Shown piece after piece: positions 6,927 to 7,506 of a stretch of DNA of 7,506 bases. This DNA is from Dysgonomonas sp. UBA7710 (GTDB lineage Bacteria > Bacteroidota > Bacteroidia > Bacteroidales > Dysgonomonadaceae). Position 1 is the stretch's first letter. Each line of letters opens with the position of its first letter. A program made the position numbers and the translations under genes. Location of the stretch: the NCBI RefSeq assembly GCF_002482385.1, contig NZ_DLFW01000037.1:1-7506 (forward strand), given 5' to 3'. Under the pieces are notes generated by a model. That model was not told the DNA's origin. It made no database searches and worked only from the letters and a program-made list of their open reading frames with translations.

Positions 6927-6982
6927 CGGAAAGGAAGAGATTCGAACTCTCGATACCCTTTAGGGGTATACACGCTTTCCAG
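6927..6982 (-). other. 3' half of tRNA-Ser(GGA), probable integration (att) core
   Basis: Read on the minus strand, the order of tRNA parts is complete from the anticodon loop onward. The loop is CTGGAAA with anticodon GGA (6976-6982). The 3' anticodon strand GCGTG is at 6971-6975. A long variable arm has six pairs (ATACCC with GGGTAT, 6953-6969), diagnostic of a class II tRNA such as Ser. The T arm GAGAG-TTCGAAT-CTCTT is at 6935-6951, then acceptor 3' strand CCTTTCC (6928-6934) and discriminator G (6927); CCA is not encoded. Upstream of the anticodon loop the sequence (TTACTT) cannot pair as the expected CACGC stem strand. No D arm or GGAAAGG acceptor 5' strand follows up to the window end. 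The gene is therefore cut exactly at the anticodon loop, a known crossover position for tyrosine integrases. It is not a functional tRNA. Confidence 0.85.
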
Positions 6983-7040
6983 AAGTAATTTGATATTTTT
7001 ATTCAACTAAAATATAGACAATTATGATCGACACTTTTAG

Positions 7041-7059
7041 AATTGCACTAAAATTGCAC
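7041..7059. repeat. Two AATTGCAC direct repeats, 11 bp apart, near the att core
   Basis: AATTGCAC occurs at 7041-7048 and 7052-7059, with identical bases spaced one helical turn apart. They lie about 60 bases from the edge of the tRNA fragment, inside the presumed end of the element. That arrangement fits arm-type integrase sites or excisionase sites. Two copies of eight bases are weak evidence alone. Confidence 0.35.
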
Positions 7060-7118
7060 GGTTAAAATTTTAAGTACACTTTAGACATATCTTGAAAGCT
7101 ATATACTTTATAGCTTAT

Positions 7119-7506
7119 TCAAGTTAAACTTATTTGTTTTTGGACTACCTTGCAAACAACAAATATTTGATATATATCATCAAAACTTATTTTATAATCT
7201 TCATATGACGGATTAAAAGAATGGCAAAGAATATACCTTTCTTCTTTGTTCACCTCTGTGATTTGCTTTAAAACATTACCATCTAAAGACGTTATAACAA
7301 ATAAAGTTTCGCGTATCGGTAACTCATCTAATATGCCTAGTTTTTTTCTTTGACGAGGAGTTCGTCTCCATCGGATAACGGCCTCTTAGTTCCGTCATCC
7401 ATAGAATCCCCGTCGACACGGATAACTAAATACCCTCCGTTCAAATATTCTTTGGGAACAGGTCTTTTGAGCTGGGCCTGAAGAAAGATAAAGATTTCGT
7501 CCGTGA
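7119..7506 (-). pseudogene. S24/LexA-type peptidase-repressor, C-terminal part, frame interrupted at A AAA AAC (partial)
   Basis: The gene enters from beyond 7506, so the expected N-terminal helix-turn-helix is not visible. The first frame encodes KEYLNGGYLVIRVDGDSMDD, containing the S24 nucleophile motif (Ser codon 7403-7405, then Met) and continuing GTKRPLSDGDELLVKEKN to a TAG at 7337-7339. The -1 frame continues LGILDELPIRETLFVITSLD, then GNVLKQI with the catalytic Lys (7266-7268). The family's end follows: HSFNPSYEDYKISFDDIYQIF, with a TGA stop at 7119-7121. Ser and Lys would be about 45 residues apart in a joined product, plausible for the family. Without joining, the short product lacks the Lys and cannot self-cleave. 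Such proteins are repressors of phages and integrative elements, inactivated after DNA damage. This one points toward the att site and probably belongs to the element beyond 6982. It could be a decayed gene, an assembly homopolymer error, or true frameshifting. Confidence 0.75.
7340..7346 (-). other. A AAA AAC slippery heptamer in the S24 gene
   Basis: In the first frame the codons are GAA AAA AAC TAG, so the heptamer has exactly the X XXY YYZ phase used in bacterial -1 frameshifting, and the stop follows at once. A -1 slip gives AAA AAA CTA and enters the frame of the family's C-terminal half. A small hairpin, GACGA with TCGTC, lies just upstream, and a GGAG sits about 18 bases before the heptamer. 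I see no strong stem-loop downstream. Confidence 0.5.

Noticed and set aside
6927..7506. Intron-containing or split tRNA-Ser rather than an integration scar
   Set aside because: No acceptor GGAAAGG, D arm or 5' anticodon strand occurs on the minus strand up to 7506, and the intervening DNA encodes an S24 protein instead of intron features.

Overview
The window looks like a Bacteroidales genome with a type IX secretion system (Parabacteroides- or Dysgonomonas-like; the genus is inferred). The evidence is a C-terminal T9SS type A sorting domain, a Bacteroidetes-style YD/RHS protein, GIGT-repeat 'tail fibre' proteins with the family's conserved C-terminal block, A/T-rich start regions without clear Shine-Dalgarno sites, and low GC. 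All recognisable genes read on the minus strand, so transcription runs from high to low coordinates.

Positions 6491 to 1 hold one compact operon of exported proteins. In transcription order these are: a 383-residue lead protein with a T9SS sorting domain; an 1130-residue YD/RHS-type protein with a signal peptide but no RHS core or toxin end; two tail-fibre-like proteins (308 and 280 residues) with unrelated heads and an almost identical C-terminal module; and the first 36 codons of another exported protein that leaves the window. Gaps are 38, 15 and 17 bases, and the last junction is an ATGA overlap. In related Bacteroidales loci, from family knowledge, the gene at this place is often an RHS-core protein carrying a variable C-terminal end. 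The operon therefore plausibly builds a T9SS-delivered, surface-exposed RHS assembly, with its core or effector part beyond position 1.

Positions 6492 to 7118 contain no complete gene but carry traces of integrative elements. There is a 5' remnant of a tyrosine-recombinase (integrase) gene (6640-6747), two adjacent perfect hairpins (6870-6926), a 3' half of a tRNA-Ser(GGA) gene that stops exactly at the anticodon loop (6927-6982), and two AATTGCAC repeats one helical turn apart (7041-7059). This is the signature of an attachment site used by a tRNA-targeting integrase. The order is: end of one element, tRNA 3' half, integrase start of another. It suggests two elements integrated in tandem at the same tRNA, the older one now decayed.

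Positions 7119-7506 hold the C-terminal part of an S24/LexA-type peptidase-repressor, probably the regulator of the second element. Its catalytic Ser and Lys lie in different frames, joined by a perfect A AAA AAC slippery heptamer followed by a stop codon. It is either a frameshifted pseudogene or a candidate for -1 ribosomal frameshifting.
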